This document shows positions 36,909 through 45,728 of a DNA stretch of 64,000 bases, one piece after another. Numbering within the stretch: position 1 is the first letter of the stretch; every line of letters starts with the position of its first letter. Made by a program: the position numbers and the translations under genes. The stretch is from Williamsia sp. (GTDB taxonomy: Bacteria > Bacteroidota > Bacteroidia > Chitinophagales > Chitinophagaceae). The notes below the pieces were generated by a model that did not search any database, was not told the DNA's origin, and saw nothing but the letters and a program-made list of their open reading frames with translations. Location of the stretch: contig JADCRZ010000024.1 of NCBI GenBank assembly GCA_015069695.1, positions 1 through 64,000 of the forward strand, read 5' to 3'.

Positions 36909-38132
36909 TTACTTCAACAAACCTTGCAGCTTGTTCTCCAGGTCAAAGCCGCGCAGGTTTTCGGCCACTACTTTGCCTTGCGGATCAACCAGTACATTGT
37001 AGGGAATGCCTTCAAAATTGTAGATTTCAACGGCTTTGCTGTTCCAGTATTTCAGGTCGCTTACATGGTTCCAGGAAAGTCCATCGTCTTTGATGGCTTT
37101 GACCCAGGAATCTTTTTCCTTGTCGAGAGAAACACCGAGGATGGTAAAATTTTTATCCTTGAAAGCCTGGTAGGCTTTTACCACATTGGGATTCTCCTGG
37201 CGGCAGGGGCCGCACCAGCTGGCCCAGAAATCGATCAGCACCCATTTCCCCCTGAACGAACTCAGGGTAACAATTTTACCGGTACTATCGGGCAGGCTGA
37301 GTTCGGGTGCAGGTTTGCCCACAAGTGATTCTGTTGTCTGCTTTTGGCGTTGCTCTGCCTGCTGGGTCTTTTGCATGTCGTAAGAAGTCTTTAGTTTCCT
37401 GAGCACTTCATGATCAGGAAATTTCTGCAGCACTTCGTTGAGCGACCGTTCAAAATCTGCCTGCTGCAAGGAACGGGAAGCCCATCCCAGCGCAAACAAG
37501 CTCAACGCAGGGTGTGTAGAACCCGAGATGGTTTGCCGCAGATAATTGTTCATGTCGTCGATCGACTTGTTCTTTTTTTCTGTGTACAAGATCATCATGC
37601 TGTCAGAGGCGGCCAGGTGCTTCAGGCTATCGAGTGTTTCAAAGGATTTGTTTACCCGGACGGTTTTGGCGCTGTAGTCCATGATAAAATTTTTGAGCTG
37701 GGCGCTGGCATCTGAACCGGTAACAGTATAATAGTTTTCCTGCTTACTCAGGTCAAGCGCTACATCAATGGCACTGTTGTCATTGATCAGCAGCATAAAA
37801 GGGCCATTGTCCACAACCACCTGGTAGATGGTTTCCTGCTTTCCGTTTCCTTCCAGCACAACTTGTCCGTTGTTGCTGGTCAGGGTCGCTGAATCTATGA
37901 TCACGGGATTCATGTCGCCGCCATACGGAATTTCCTCCAGCAGGATTTTGGTCTTGCCTGCACCCGGGTTGCTTCCCTGCGCTCCGGCTCCCCCGGCTGC
38001 GTCAACAGGCACCATTTTGTCGAGGTTCTTGTAATTGACGGTTATTTTAAACGCTCCTTTGTTGCCCTGCTGGCAGCCGATCAAGGAGAAAGCTGTCAGC
38101 AACAGGCCTACTGCATACAATTGTATCTTCAT
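36909..38132 (-). CDS. TlpA-like thioredoxin lipoprotein with DUF4369
   Basis: A 407-aa periplasmic lipoprotein: signal with lipobox (LLLTAFSLIGCQQ), an N-terminal DUF4369-type beta domain (about 25-130), a helical middle (about 130-260) and a C-terminal thioredoxin/AhpC-TSA domain with WASWCGPCRQENPNVV near 303-318, whose CxxC is redox active. It likely reduces or isomerises disulfides of exported proteins or helps cytochrome maturation. Converges with susD; no obvious functional partner nearby. Confidence 0.9.
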   Translation of the reverse strand: MKIQLYAVGLLLTAFSLIGCQQGNKGAFKITVNYKNLDKMVPVDAAGGAGAQGSNPGAGKTKILLEEIPYGGDMNPVIIDSATLTSNNGQVVLEGNGKQETIYQVVVDNGPFMLLINDNSAIDVALDLSKQENYYTVTGSDASAQLKNFIMDYSAKTVRVNKSFETLDSLKHLAASDSMMILYTEKKNKSIDDMNNYLRQTISGSTHPALSLFALGWASRSLQQADFERSLNEVLQKFPDHEVLRKLKTSYDMQKTQQAEQRQKQTTESLVGKPAPELSLPDSTGKIVTLSSFRGKWVLIDFWASWCGPCRQENPNVVKAYQAFKDKNFTILGVSLDKEKDSWVKAIKDDGLSWNHVSDLKYWNSKAVEIYNFEGIPYNVLVDPQGKVVAENLRGFDLENKLQGLLK

Positions 38133-38154
38133 AATTTTATTTTCGCGTAATAAT

Positions 38155-39612
38155 TTAGCTGCCTAATTTTTTTGTCAGGAGCTGTGTAGCAATCTTAGGA
38201 TCTGCTTTACCACCCGAAGCTTTTTTCACTTCGCCCATAAACAAACCGATCAGCCCTTTTTTTCCTTTTTTGTATTCAGCTACTTTTTCAGGCATTTTGG
38301 CCAGCACGCTTTCTACCCATTCTTCTACGGAGGCCTCATCAGCATCTTGTAACAGGTTCAGATCAGTGGCCAGTTGCAAGGGATCAGCTTCAGGACTTTT
38401 AAGCAGTGCGTGAAACAGTTTGGAAGAAGCAACAGAGAAGCTGAGCTTGCCATCCTGTACCAGCTGGATCAAGCGAGCCAATACGGGCGGGCGAACCGGC
38501 AGACTGCCTAAGCTTTCGTGCTGCTCGTTCAGATAAGATTTGACTGGGCCCAGCAGCCAGTTGGCAGCTGCTTTTGTATGACCGGTTTCCCGGATCAGCT
38601 CTTCGAAATAATCCACCATTTCCTTGTCATCGCTGATCGCGCGCGCATCGTACTCGGATAGGTTTAGTTGATGCATGTATTTTTCAACCAGCGCTTCCGG
38701 AAGAGCGGGCATGGTAGCCTTGATGGCATCAAGCATCTTTGATGTAACAACAAAAGGCGGTAGATCAGGATCGGGAAAATAGCGGTAATCGTTTGCTTCT
38801 TCTTTTGTACGCAGGGCAAAAGTAGTATCCGTGGCTGCGTCGAAACTGCGTGTTTGCTGTATGATCCGCTCACCCTTTTCTGCCAGCTCTATCATGCGCG
38901 CGATTTCATATTCGATGGCCTTTTTTACGTTGCGGATCGAATTCAGGTTTTTGACTTCCACTTTTGTTCCGAGGCCCTTTTCTCCTTTCAGGCGGATAGA
39001 TACGTTGGCATCACACCGCAGGCTGCCTTCTTCCATATTGCCATCGCATACGTTCAGGTGGCGCAGCAGCTTGCGCAGTTCGGTTACATATGCATAGGCT
39101 TCTTCGGCGCTGTGCATATCAGGCTCGCTTACAATTTCGATCAGCGGAACACCGGCCCGGTTGTAATCAATGCAGGTATTGAGGGCATCCTGGTCGTGCA
39201 GGCTTTTGCCCGCATCTTCTTCCAGGTGTATCCTGTTGAGCTGTACCCTTCTGGCAGCAGAACCTGCTACCTGGATTTTAACGGAACCGCCTTTACAGAC
39301 AGGCGTCGTATGCTGGGTGATTTGATACCCTTTGGGCAGATCGGGATAGAAATAATTTTTACGGGCAAAATAGTTGGTCTGTTCAATCCCGCAACCGCAG
39401 GCAATCCCCATTTTGACAGCCAGCACAACAGCTTCCCGGTTCAACCGGGGAAGCGTACCGGGATAGCCCAGGGTAACGGGGCTCACGTGTGTATTGGGTT
39501 CGCCGCCGAACCGGGCACTGTCGCCGCAAAACAACTTGCTTTCAGTAAGCAATTGCGCATGCACCTCCAACCCGATCACCGCTTCGTATTTATCCTCATT
39601 CATTGTTGACAT
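38155..39612 (-). CDS. gatB: Asp-tRNA(Asn)/Glu-tRNA(Gln) amidotransferase subunit B
   Basis: About 485 aa. GatB binds mischarged tRNA and, with GatA and GatC, amidates Glu-tRNA(Gln) or Asp-tRNA(Asn). Signatures: YEAVIGLEVHAQL at the start, NTHVSPVTLGYPGTLP, the LPKGYQITQ segment, DYNRAGVPLIEIVSEPD and the C-terminal YqeY-like tail ending KLGS. I start at ATG 39612 (or 39603): the in-frame ATG at 39654 lies inside a palindromic-repeat remnant and is probably accidental. Last gene of pheT-MBL-gatB. Confidence 0.95.
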   Translation of the reverse strand: MSTMNEDKYEAVIGLEVHAQLLTESKLFCGDSARFGGEPNTHVSPVTLGYPGTLPRLNREAVVLAVKMGIACGCGIEQTNYFARKNYFYPDLPKGYQITQHTTPVCKGGSVKIQVAGSAARRVQLNRIHLEEDAGKSLHDQDALNTCIDYNRAGVPLIEIVSEPDMHSAEEAYAYVTELRKLLRHLNVCDGNMEEGSLRCDANVSIRLKGEKGLGTKVEVKNLNSIRNVKKAIEYEIARMIELAEKGERIIQQTRSFDAATDTTFALRTKEEANDYRYFPDPDLPPFVVTSKMLDAIKATMPALPEALVEKYMHQLNLSEYDARAISDDKEMVDYFEELIRETGHTKAAANWLLGPVKSYLNEQHESLGSLPVRPPVLARLIQLVQDGKLSFSVASSKLFHALLKSPEADPLQLATDLNLLQDADEASVEEWVESVLAKMPEKVAEYKKGKKGLIGLFMGEVKKASGGKADPKIATQLLTKKLGS

Positions 39613-39640
39613 AAAACATTGCTGCCACAAAAGTAGCTGA

Positions 39641-39661
39641 TTGTCCGGAACCATGATTTAC
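39641..39661. repeat. Remnant of palindromic repeat at the end of the MBL gene
   Basis: TCCGGAACCATGATTTAC matches the arm end TCTGAACCATGATTTACAGG of 7688-7861. On the minus strand the TAA stop of the MBL gene (39658-39660) is formed inside it. Confidence 0.5.
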
Positions 39662-40452
39662 ACACTCACCTCCAACCCATCATACGCCAATTCCATACCC
39701 GGAGGCAGCTCCTGGCTGATGTCTGCGTGTTTTCCCAGTTGATGACTGATATGTGTAAAGTATGCCTGGGGAATTTGTAGTTCGTGTACCAGGTCGATGG
39801 CTTCCTGGAGGGTGAAGTGGGAGATATGCGGTTGTTTGCGGAGGGTATTGAGTACCAGGACCTGAGATCCGCGGATCTTTTCTTTTTCGCTGGGCTCGAT
39901 GCGATTGGCATCTGTTATGTACGTGAAGCCGCCGAAGCGAAAACCGAGAACCGGCATCTTATGGTGCCAGGTTTCGATGGGAATAACAGGAATGTCGCCC
40001 ACTGTGAAGGGATCAAGCGCAATGGTGTTCAGGTTGATCTCCGGCAGACCCGGGTACTTGAAGTCTGAGAATGCATAGGCAAACTCCCTTTTCAGGGCCT
40101 GCTGTGTCATCTCATTGGCATACACTTCCATCGGCCTGCGGGAAAAGAAGTTGTAGGCCCTTACATCGTCCAGTCCGGCGATATGATCTTTGTGTGGATG
40201 GGTGAAGACGATAGCATCGAGGTGTTTTACCCCTTTGCGCAGCATCTGGTAACGGAAATCAGGTCCCGAATCTACAACCAGCGTCGTATGTTCAGACCTA
40301 ACCAGGATGCTTGAACGCAGCCGCTTGTCTTTTGGGTCTGTGGAGGTACATACGGCACAACCGCAGCCGATCATGGGCACGCCGCTGCTGGTGCCGGTTC
40401 CTAAAAAGGAAATGGTAAGCGGGGGAGCCGGACTATTTCCTGATTTCTGCAT
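39658..40452 (-). CDS. MBL-fold metal-dependent hydrolase (PhnP-like)
   Basis: About 264 aa. Metallo-beta-lactamase fold with ISFLGTGTSSGVPMIGCGC at the N-terminus, the metal motif FTHPHKDHIAGLDDVRAYN (HxHxDH type), and a late IPQAYFTHISHQLGKH. The Cys pair in GCGCAVC resembles PhnP-type phosphodiesterases, some of which bind an extra zinc. Substrate unknown. It overlaps the end of pheT by about 20 bp (start 40452, or 40467), so it is co-translated in the pheT-MBL-gatB set. Confidence 0.85.
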   Translation of the reverse strand: MQKSGNSPAPPLTISFLGTGTSSGVPMIGCGCAVCTSTDPKDKRLRSSILVRSEHTTLVVDSGPDFRYQMLRKGVKHLDAIVFTHPHKDHIAGLDDVRAYNFFSRRPMEVYANEMTQQALKREFAYAFSDFKYPGLPEINLNTIALDPFTVGDIPVIPIETWHHKMPVLGFRFGGFTYITDANRIEPSEKEKIRGSQVLVLNTLRKQPHISHFTLQEAIDLVHELQIPQAYFTHISHQLGKHADISQELPPGMELAYDGLEVSV

Positions 40453-42850
40453 GTAACTCGTTTTCAAGCACAGCCATAATTTTGCCCATCATATTGTCGA
40501 TCTCTTTGTCGTTCATGGTCTTTTCCGGATCGAGAAAAATAAAGCTGACGGCCATCGATTTTTTGTCTGTGCCCAGCTTGTCGCTTTCAAATACATCAAA
40601 CAGTTCCATGCGCTGCAGCTTGGCCTGCCTGATATTGTTGATAGCCTGTTCCACCTTGTTATACGTGAGCGCTTTGGAAACCACAAAAGCCAGGTCGCGC
40701 TGAACAGGCAGCTGCTTGGGAAGCTCGGTAAACCGGGTATCTGTTGCCACCGTACCTTCCAGTGCATTCCAGTTAAAGTCCGCAAAGAAGACCGGTTGCT
40801 TGATGTCGAATTTTTCCAGCATGCTATTCGTTACCTGTCCCAATGTTACAACCCGGTTTCCCTGATAGAGGGCCTGCACACCAGGTTGAAGCGTACGCAA
40901 GTCAGCTCTCTCAAAAGCAGGTACGGGCAAGCCGGTGAGCTGAAAGATCTTCTGGGCAATTCCTTTCAGGTAATAAAAATCCGCTTGCACACCCTTGCTT
41001 TTCCAGGAACCAGGTTGATGGCTGCCGGTTATGTAGAGGCAAAGATGATCGCTCTCCTGGTAGTTGTTTACGCCGGTAGTGGAGTAGGTTTTTCCGAACT
41101 CATACAACAGCAGATCAGACTGGCGCCGGTTGAGGTTGTAGGCCACTACCTGCAAACCGGTTTCGAGCATGGAAGGACGCATCACGTCTAAACCCGCACT
41201 CAGGCTATTGATCATCTTTACCAGGCTCTTGTCTTCAGCAGGAAAAAAGCTGCTGTTGGTAATGGAGTTGGTCATGATTTCATAGAACCCGGCACCTGTG
41301 AGATAGCCCGCAACTTTTTCCTTGAAATCTGCTACCCTGCTTTTTTCCACAGCCGGCGTAATGGTAATGGCTGAAGGAATGGCTACCCGGTCGTACCCGT
41401 CGATGCGCAGCACTTCTTCTACAATGTCGGCTGGCAAAGAAATATCGGTCTTGCTGTAAGGAACCTTTACCGTGATCTGCTGCGCGTCTTCTTGAACGAT
41501 CTCAAACTCCAGCGCTTCCAGGACCGTTCTTACTTCTTCCGGCTTGTACTGGTTGCCGCTCAGCTTGCGCAGGTATGGATAAGTAAGTGTAACCTCCGTT
41601 TTAGGCTTGGGTTGCGGATACACATCCACAATGTCCATTGCGATGGTGCCGCCTGCAATTTCCCTGATCATCAGCGCGGCGCGTTTCAGCACGTTCACGG
41701 TATTGGAGATGTCAACCCCTTTCTCAAAGCGGGTGGCCGCATCTGTTCTAAGACCATGACGGAAAGAAGTTTTCCGGATGTCGGCAGGATTGAACCAGGC
41801 ACTTTCAAGAAATATATTGGTTGTACCGTCTTTTACGCCGCTGGTAAGTCCGCCAAACACACCGCCGATGCACATGCCCTCTTCGCTGTTGCAGATCATC
41901 AGGTCTTCGGCAGAAAGTTTTCTTTCTTTTCCATCGAGTGTAATAAAAGGAGTACCCTCGGGCAGGTTCTTTACGATGACCTGGTTGTCTTTGATCGCAT
42001 CTGCATCGAAAGCATGCAAGGGCTGGCCGGTATCGTGGAGGATATAATTGGTAATGTCAACCACATTGTTGATCGGGCGCAGGCCGATGGCTTTGAGCTG
42101 GTCCTGCAGCCAGGCAGGAGAAGGCGCTACGGAAATGCCTTTGATGCTCACACCTGCATACCGCTGGCAGGCCTGGGTATTTTCGATGGTTACGCTGATC
42201 GGCAAACTTTGGTCATCAGCTTTAAAAGCATCTGCAACCGGGGTCTTCACCCGCAGCTCAGGGCTTTCATGACTGGCCAGGTAAGCACATACATCGCGGG
42301 CTGCTCCCAGGTGGCTCATGGCATCCATGCGGTTGGGCGTGAGGCCTATCTCATAAATAACGTCTTTATAAGGCTTGAAGTAATCAGCTGCCGGTATGCC
42401 CACCGGTGTACCGGCGGGGAGTACTATAATACCTGCATGACTTTGCCCGATGCCGATCTCGTCTTCCGCACAGATCATGCCTTCACTTTCCGAGCCGCGT
42501 ATCTTGGCCAGCTTCATGGTAATGGGCTCTCCTGTAACCGGGTAGATGGTGGTTCCCACGGGAGCTACCACTACTTTCTGTCCGGCCGCCACATTGGGAG
42601 CACCGCAAACAATTTGCAGCAGCCGGTCTGTACCGGTATCTACTTTCGTCAGGGTCAGCTTGTCGGCATTGGGATGTTTTTCACACGCCTTTACTTCGCC
42701 AACAAGAAGTCCTTTCAATCCTCCCCTGACAGATTCATAGTCTTCCATGCTCTCTACTTCCAGTCCGATAGCCGTCAGGATTTCAGATAAACGCGGGGGA
42801 GCGATCGGTATGGGCAGGTATTTGCTGATCCAGTTGTAGCTGATTGTCAT
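40433..42850 (-). CDS. pheT: Phenylalanyl-tRNA synthetase beta subunit
   Basis: The 805-aa beta subunit pairs with PheS to charge tRNA-Phe. N-terminal MTISYNWISKYLPI, EMAP-like tRNA-binding OB domain (LLVGEVKACEKHPNADKL, residues about 45-62), B3/B4 editing domain, B5 helix-turn region near 400-470, catalytic-like core and the C-terminal anticodon-binding FDX-ACB domain (LPKQLPVQRDLAFVVSKALTYNKV). pheS is elsewhere. Divergent from dnaB across a gap that contains three DnaA boxes. Confidence 0.97.
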   Translation of the reverse strand: MTISYNWISKYLPIPIAPPRLSEILTAIGLEVESMEDYESVRGGLKGLLVGEVKACEKHPNADKLTLTKVDTGTDRLLQIVCGAPNVAAGQKVVVAPVGTTIYPVTGEPITMKLAKIRGSESEGMICAEDEIGIGQSHAGIIVLPAGTPVGIPAADYFKPYKDVIYEIGLTPNRMDAMSHLGAARDVCAYLASHESPELRVKTPVADAFKADDQSLPISVTIENTQACQRYAGVSIKGISVAPSPAWLQDQLKAIGLRPINNVVDITNYILHDTGQPLHAFDADAIKDNQVIVKNLPEGTPFITLDGKERKLSAEDLMICNSEEGMCIGGVFGGLTSGVKDGTTNIFLESAWFNPADIRKTSFRHGLRTDAATRFEKGVDISNTVNVLKRAALMIREIAGGTIAMDIVDVYPQPKPKTEVTLTYPYLRKLSGNQYKPEEVRTVLEALEFEIVQEDAQQITVKVPYSKTDISLPADIVEEVLRIDGYDRVAIPSAITITPAVEKSRVADFKEKVAGYLTGAGFYEIMTNSITNSSFFPAEDKSLVKMINSLSAGLDVMRPSMLETGLQVVAYNLNRRQSDLLLYEFGKTYSTTGVNNYQESDHLCLYITGSHQPGSWKSKGVQADFYYLKGIAQKIFQLTGLPVPAFERADLRTLQPGVQALYQGNRVVTLGQVTNSMLEKFDIKQPVFFADFNWNALEGTVATDTRFTELPKQLPVQRDLAFVVSKALTYNKVEQAINNIRQAKLQRMELFDVFESDKLGTDKKSMAVSFIFLDPEKTMNDKEIDNMMGKIMAVLENELHAEIRK

Positions 42851-43037
42851 GTATAAATAAAGGCTTTTTTAGCGGGCTCAAAATTACAGGAAACACCCCT
42901 AAGTTTTGCAGGCAGGCATCAATCTGCACCACAAAATATAGGGCTTTTGCAGACAGGAAGAGAAGAAAGGAGTATACGATTGTATAAATAAAAACTATAT
43001 GCAAAGAGGGTAAAATTTTTGGTTATATTGCTGTAAA

Positions 43038-43079
43038 TGTGGATAAGTGTGGGCTATTTGTGGAAAACAGTGTGGAAAA
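43038..43079. promoter_or_regulatory. Cluster of three DnaA boxes upstream of dnaB
   Basis: TGTGGATAA (43038-43046) is the exact reverse complement of the DnaA box TTATCCACA. TGTGGAAAA follows at 43059-43067 and again at 43071-43079, a one-base variant in the same orientation. The flanking DNA is AT-rich (about 42970-43030). DnaA could control dnaB or titrate here; an origin is possible but not shown. Confidence 0.6.
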
Positions 43080-43209
43080 CCTGTTATCATAAACCCGGGG
43101 CAACCTTTTTTTAGACAGCATTAGCAGGGTAAATTCGTTGGCTCACCAGCCGGGTATTGGTGAACAGAATACAAGCGTTATTATAAAACAGACCCGGGAC
43201 CCTACTAAT

Positions 43210-44775
43210 ATGGACAACATTACCAATTTAAATAGAGACCGCAAGAACCGCCGCAAGACCACGGTGGATGTAAACAACATGGTATATGGCAAGGTGCCGC
43301 CCCAGGCCAAAGACCTGGAAGAAGCGGTGCTGGGCGCCACCATGCTGGAGAAAGGTGCTTTTGATACCATCGTTGAGATCCTGAAACCGGAGTGTTTTTA
43401 TGTAGATAGCAACCAGCGTATCTTCCGTGCCATCCAGGGACTGGCCCAAAAAAACCAGCCCATTGATATCCTGACGGTGGTAGAAGAGTTAAAAAGCCGC
43501 GAAGAGCTGGACATGATTGGTGGGCCGTACTATGTTACCCGGCTTACAAATACAGTTGTATCCTCGGCCAACATTGAAGCACATGCCCGTATTATTCTGC
43601 AGAAATTTATCCAGCGCGAGCTGATCCGGGTGAGTGGTGAAATCATCGGCGATGCCTATGAAGACAGCACCGACGTGTTCGACCTGCTGGATGATGCAGA
43701 AAGCAAGCTGTTTGAAATTACCAACAACCACCTGCGCAAAAACTTCGACAGCATTGATACCGTACTGGTAAAAACCATCCAGCGCATTGAAGACCTGCGC
43801 CATAAAAATGAAGACATCAGCGGTGTGCCTTCCGGCTTTAAAACCCTTGACCGGGTAACATACGGATGGCAACCAACTGACCTTATTATATTGGCTGCGC
43901 GTCCTGCGGTGGGTAAAACGGCATTTGCACTGAACCTGGCCCGCAGCGCGGCTCTCAATCCTACCAAACCTGTTCCCATTGCATTCTTCAGCCTGGAAAT
44001 GAGTGCCGGACAGCTGGTGCAAAGGGTGCTGAGCGCCGAGAGCGAGATCTGGCTCGAAAAAATTTCGAGGGGTAAGCTGGAAGAGCATGAAATGAAACAA
44101 CTCTATGCAAAAGGTATCCAGAAGTTGGCTACTGCGCCCATTTTTATTGATGATACAGCAGCCCTGAACATTTTTGAACTGCGGGCAAAATGCCGTCGCC
44201 TCAAAAACAAGCACAATGTAGGGATGGTCATCATCGACTACTTACAGCTCATGAGCGGTACCGGCGACAACAAAAACGGCAACCGCGAACAGGAGATCAG
44301 CCGCATTTCCCGCGACCTGAAAGGGCTTGCCAAAGAACTGCAGATACCAATCATTGCGCTCAGCCAGTTGAGCCGTGCGGTGGAATCAAGAAAAGAAGGA
44401 AACAAGATGCCCCAGTTAAGCGATCTGCGTGAATCGGGTGCGATTGAGCAGGATGCTGATATGGTGCTGTTCCTCTACCGTCCGGAATATTACGATATCA
44501 CCGCCAACGAAATGGGCGAAAGCAACAAGGGTGAAACGCATGTGCGCATCGCCAAGCACCGCAACGGTTCTCTCGAAACCATCAAGCTGCGCGCCCTGCT
44601 CCATATCCAGAAATTTATAGAAGATGAGGAAGATGGCGGCATGGGGCCTAACATGCCAGGCAACGGCAACTGGCGCCCCGTTGAAGACAGCGGTGGAGGT
44701 TCCAACTCCTCCTACATCCAGGCCAGCAGCAAAATGAACGACCAGCCTTTTGATGACGAAGACGCGCCGTTTTAA
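43210..44775 (+). CDS. dnaB: Replicative DNA helicase
   Basis: About 521 aa from ATG at 43210 (MDNITNLNRDRKNRRK). The frame is open from a TTG at 43138, but that lies at the probable promoter (TAAATTCG near 43132). N-terminal DnaB domain (PPQAKDLEEAVLGATML, about 30-130), linker helix, RecA-like motor with Walker A AARPAVGKTAFALN, Walker B VIIDYLQLMSG, the QLSRAVESR arginine-finger region and DLRESGAIEQDADMVLFLYRPEYY. No intein is present. The acidic, Gly/Ser-rich C-terminal tail (PFDDEDAPF) is typical of Bacteroidota DnaB. Confidence 0.97.
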   Translation: MDNITNLNRDRKNRRKTTVDVNNMVYGKVPPQAKDLEEAVLGATMLEKGAFDTIVEILKPECFYVDSNQRIFRAIQGLAQKNQPIDILTVVEELKSREELDMIGGPYYVTRLTNTVVSSANIEAHARIILQKFIQRELIRVSGEIIGDAYEDSTDVFDLLDDAESKLFEITNNHLRKNFDSIDTVLVKTIQRIEDLRHKNEDISGVPSGFKTLDRVTYGWQPTDLIILAARPAVGKTAFALNLARSAALNPTKPVPIAFFSLEMSAGQLVQRVLSAESEIWLEKISRGKLEEHEMKQLYAKGIQKLATAPIFIDDTAALNIFELRAKCRRLKNKHNVGMVIIDYLQLMSGTGDNKNGNREQEISRISRDLKGLAKELQIPIIALSQLSRAVESRKEGNKMPQLSDLRESGAIEQDADMVLFLYRPEYYDITANEMGESNKGETHVRIAKHRNGSLETIKLRALLHIQKFIEDEEDGGMGPNMPGNGNWRPVEDSGGGSNSSYIQASSKMNDQPFDDEDAPF

Positions 44776-45010
44776 GTCAGAACCTTGATTTACAGGATGG
44801 GGAGGATTTTTTGTCTTGAACCGGGATTTTAGGGATTACAGGATTATTGTCTTGAACCAGGATTACACGGATTCACGGATTATGGGATTGAATACAAGAT
44901 CAACCAACATGACAATCATTAACTTCTTTTCATAACAATATATTTCCCGCATGATACAAGTGTACCCAATCCCATAATCCGTGGATCCGTGTAATCCTGG
45001 TTCAAGACAA
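44776..45010. repeat. Composite palindromic repeat between dnaB and rsmE
   Basis: Begins at the base after the dnaB stop. Three left-arm ends occur in a row (GTCAGAACCTTGATTTACAG, TGTCTTGAACCGGGATTTTA, TGTCTTGAACCAGGATTACA). The last one, 44847-44890, pairs with 44967-45010 over 44 bp with one mismatch. The AT-rich loop is 76 bp. Same family as 7688-7861 and 21601-21801; it ends 4 bp before the rsmE ATG. Confidence 0.92.
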
Positions 45011-45014
45011 ATAA

Positions 45015-45719
45015 ATGCCCCTCCCCATATTCTATACCACCACCAGTGCCTCACAAAACGAAACCTTCACCCTCGAAGAAGATACTTCCCGCCATATTGC
45101 ACAGGTGCTGCGCATGAAGGAGGGGGAGCAGCTGCAGCTGACGGATGGATTGGGCAGTTTGCTGAAGGCTGAAATTGTGCATGAGCATAAGAAAGCAACG
45201 CAGGTCAGAATCTTGTCTGTACACAAAGAACCCATCTCAACCCCCCATATTTCCATTGCTATTTCGCTTGTGAAAAATGCCAGCCGCTTTGAGTGGTTTC
45301 TGGAAAAGGCTACCGAGATCGGGGTGAGCGAAATTATACCGTTGCTTTGCGAAAGGACCGAAAAGCAGCATTTTCGGTTTGACAGGATGAAGAATATCCT
45401 GGTGAGTGCCATGCTGCAAAGCCAGCAGGTATGGCTTCCCGGTCTGCGCGTTCCGGTGAGCTTCCGGCAGGTGGTGGAAGAAAGCCGGACGCAGCAGAAA
45501 TTTATTGCGCATTGCAGGGAGGATAAAAAGGAAGAGCTGCGTAGTTGGCTTCAACAGCCTGCCGGTGCTATCATCCTGATTGGGCCGGAAGGAGATTTTA
45601 CAAAGGAAGAAATAGAGCTGGCATTGCAGCACCACTATCTTCCTGTTTCGCTCGGACAAACAAGGCTGCGTACTGAAACGGCCGGTATGGCAGCGGCCGT
45701 ACTCCTGAAAGCCGGATAA
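45015..45719 (+). CDS. rsmE: 16S rRNA (uracil-1498-N3)-methyltransferase
   Basis: A 234-aa SPOUT-class methyltransferase that modifies U1498 of 16S rRNA with S-adenosylmethionine. Family marks: N-terminal PUA-like domain (TSASQNETFTLEEDTSRHI, HIAQVLRMKEGEQLQL), central VKNASRFEWFLEKATEIGV and the knot motifs LIGPEGDFTKEEIELA and LGQTRLRTETAGMAA. The ATG lies 4 bp after a palindromic repeat, so its leader consists of repeat sequence and it is probably read from within or through the repeat. Confidence 0.94.
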   Translation: MPLPIFYTTTSASQNETFTLEEDTSRHIAQVLRMKEGEQLQLTDGLGSLLKAEIVHEHKKATQVRILSVHKEPISTPHISIAISLVKNASRFEWFLEKATEIGVSEIIPLLCERTEKQHFRFDRMKNILVSAMLQSQQVWLPGLRVPVSFRQVVEESRTQQKFIAHCREDKKEELRSWLQQPAGAIILIGPEGDFTKEEIELALQHHYLPVSLGQTRLRTETAGMAAAVLLKAG

Positions 45720-45728
45720 CAATCCCCT

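Noticed and set aside
42783-43004. 73-codon open frame overlapping the start of pheT
   Set aside because: Antisense-free but overlaps the pheT N-terminus and the AT-rich control region; sequence looks non-coding.
43210-44775. Intein in DnaB
   Set aside because: Length about 521 aa is normal and motifs run on without an insertion between Walker A and the H4 region.
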